Source: Kiritimatiellia bacterium (lineage in GTDB: Bacteria > Verrucomicrobiota > Kiritimatiellia > RFP12 > UBA1067). From it: DNA of 6,577 nucleotides. The stretch covers positions 1 through 6,577 of the forward strand of contig CAJGDE010000101.1 of the NCBI GenBank assembly GCA_904502135.1, read 5' to 3'. The position numbers and the translations under genes were made by a program. The stretch's first letter is position 1, and every line of letters starts with the position of its first letter. The notes beneath the pieces were generated by a model. That model made no database searches. It was given only the letters and a program-made list of their open reading frames with translations, and had not been told where the DNA came from. Positions 6,305 to 6,577 of this stretch are shown piece after piece.

Positions 6305-6368
6305 AGGGCGCTAAGAAAACGAACGTGAGCGAGACCGGACACTGCCGGCAAGCACGGAGACGCGCCCT
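6305..6368. repeat. Closing 7-bp stem with an enclosed hairpin
   Basis: AGGGCGC 6305-6311 is the exact reverse complement of GCGCCCT 6362-6368. The 50 bases between contain CCGG 6335-6338 and CCGG 6345-6348, which can form an inner stem. The nested arrangement suggests a folded RNA domain, but 7 bp in GC-rich DNA could occur by chance. Confidence 0.4.
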
Positions 6369-6525
6369 GAGGAACTAAAAATACGGGGGAATGTAAAAAA
6401 GGTTTTGTATGTTCGAAAATAAGGTTTCTGCGACGCGACGAACTCGACCAGGGTGACAAGGGCGGCGGAGATCGCGGCCGTCAGCCGAGCGGACTGATGC
6501 TTAGGCGAGGCGGATTGGGCAGGAC

Positions 6526-6565
6526 TGCGATCCGAAGACGTACTCGTGTACGTCGAGCGATCGCA
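6526..6565. repeat. Two-part perfect hairpin with a symmetric internal loop
   Basis: TGCGATC 6526-6532 pairs with GATCGCA 6559-6565. After a 4x4 internal loop (CGAA / GAGC), GACGTAC 6537-6543 pairs with GTACGTC 6548-6554, closed by the tetraloop TCGT. All 14 pairs are Watson-Crick. The internal loop is purine-rich, as is usual in structured RNAs. It ends 12 bases before the window edge. Confidence 0.7.
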
Positions 6566-6577
6566 AGGACGCACAAT

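Larger units (their letters stand above)
6086..6577. other. Hairpin-rich stretch with no convincing gene, running to the window edge
   Basis: About 490 bases after tsaE. Plus-strand frames are broken by stops until about 6370, and the open minus-strand frame 6311-6574 encodes a Ser/Arg-rich, low-complexity product unlike a real protein. The stretch is mostly GC-rich, with an AT-rich island at about 6375-6427. At least seven stems can be drawn: 6120-6140, 6142-6159, 6185-6216, 6230-6265, 6279-6293, 6305-6368 and 6526-6565. No tRNA, rRNA, RNase P or tmRNA signature was recognised, and no stem is followed by a clear T run. It could be a structured non-coding RNA, a dispersed intergenic repeat, or the untranslated flank of a gene beyond the window. 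Confidence 0.5.

Noticed and set aside
6311..6574. Minus-strand open frame of 87 codons in the terminal stretch
   Set aside because: The product is dominated by Ser, Arg and Ala with no motif, starts at a GTG near the window edge, and overlaps the hairpins. A GC-rich region poor in minus-strand stops explains it. It could be revisited if copies elsewhere keep the frame.
6371..6577. Plus-strand frame open to the window edge, 69 codons
   Set aside because: Very arginine- and glycine-rich, no ribosome binding site at its only ATG (6497), and it competes with the open minus frame; probably a composition effect.

Overview
The window looks like chromosomal DNA from a Gram-negative bacterium. The best guess is the PVC superphylum, Kiritimatiellota or a near relative. 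Three things point there: the tail of a secreted right-handed beta-helix protein with the 'DLDGNPR…IDLG' ending that is abundant in those gut and sediment bacteria, a lipoprotein with a typical lipobox, and intergenic DNA built from short-period repeats. This placement is an inference from style; there is no rRNA or marker gene to confirm it.

Layout. Bases 3-263 hold the C-terminal end of a surface or secreted protein whose start lies outside the window. Bases 264-495 are non-coding and repetitive: two period-8 arrays in opposite orientation, which together form a long imperfect hairpin ending in T runs, then a period-7 array at 418-462. A good sigma-70 type promoter (TTGTCA, 18 bp, extended TGnTATAAT) at 496-525 starts a tightly packed block of plus-strand genes. 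These are a class I SAM methyltransferase (546-1769), type III pantothenate kinase coaX (1783-2529), a small lipoprotein (2526-3038), an acyl-CoA/AMP ligase (3081-4760), a D-2-hydroxyacid dehydrogenase (4750-5652) and the tRNA t6A ATPase tsaE (5636-6085). All junctions overlap or are nearly abutted except 3039-3080. That gap carries a second extended -10 promoter sitting inside a perfect 7-bp inverted repeat, so the last three genes may have their own regulated transcript.

Function. coaX makes 4'-phosphopantothenate for CoA synthesis, and the ligase consumes CoA (or ACP) to activate fatty acids. That is a plausible metabolic link across the lipoprotein gene. TsaE and the methyltransferase both plausibly act on RNA (TsaE certainly on tRNA; the methyltransferase only by its fold family). 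The dehydrogenase substrate cannot be read from sequence.

Bases 6086-6577 hold no convincing gene. The stretch is mostly GC-rich with an AT-rich island near 6375-6427 and contains a string of hairpins, the strongest at 6230-6265 and 6526-6565. It is either a structured RNA or a member of a dispersed repeat family, and is the part of the window least explained by known features.
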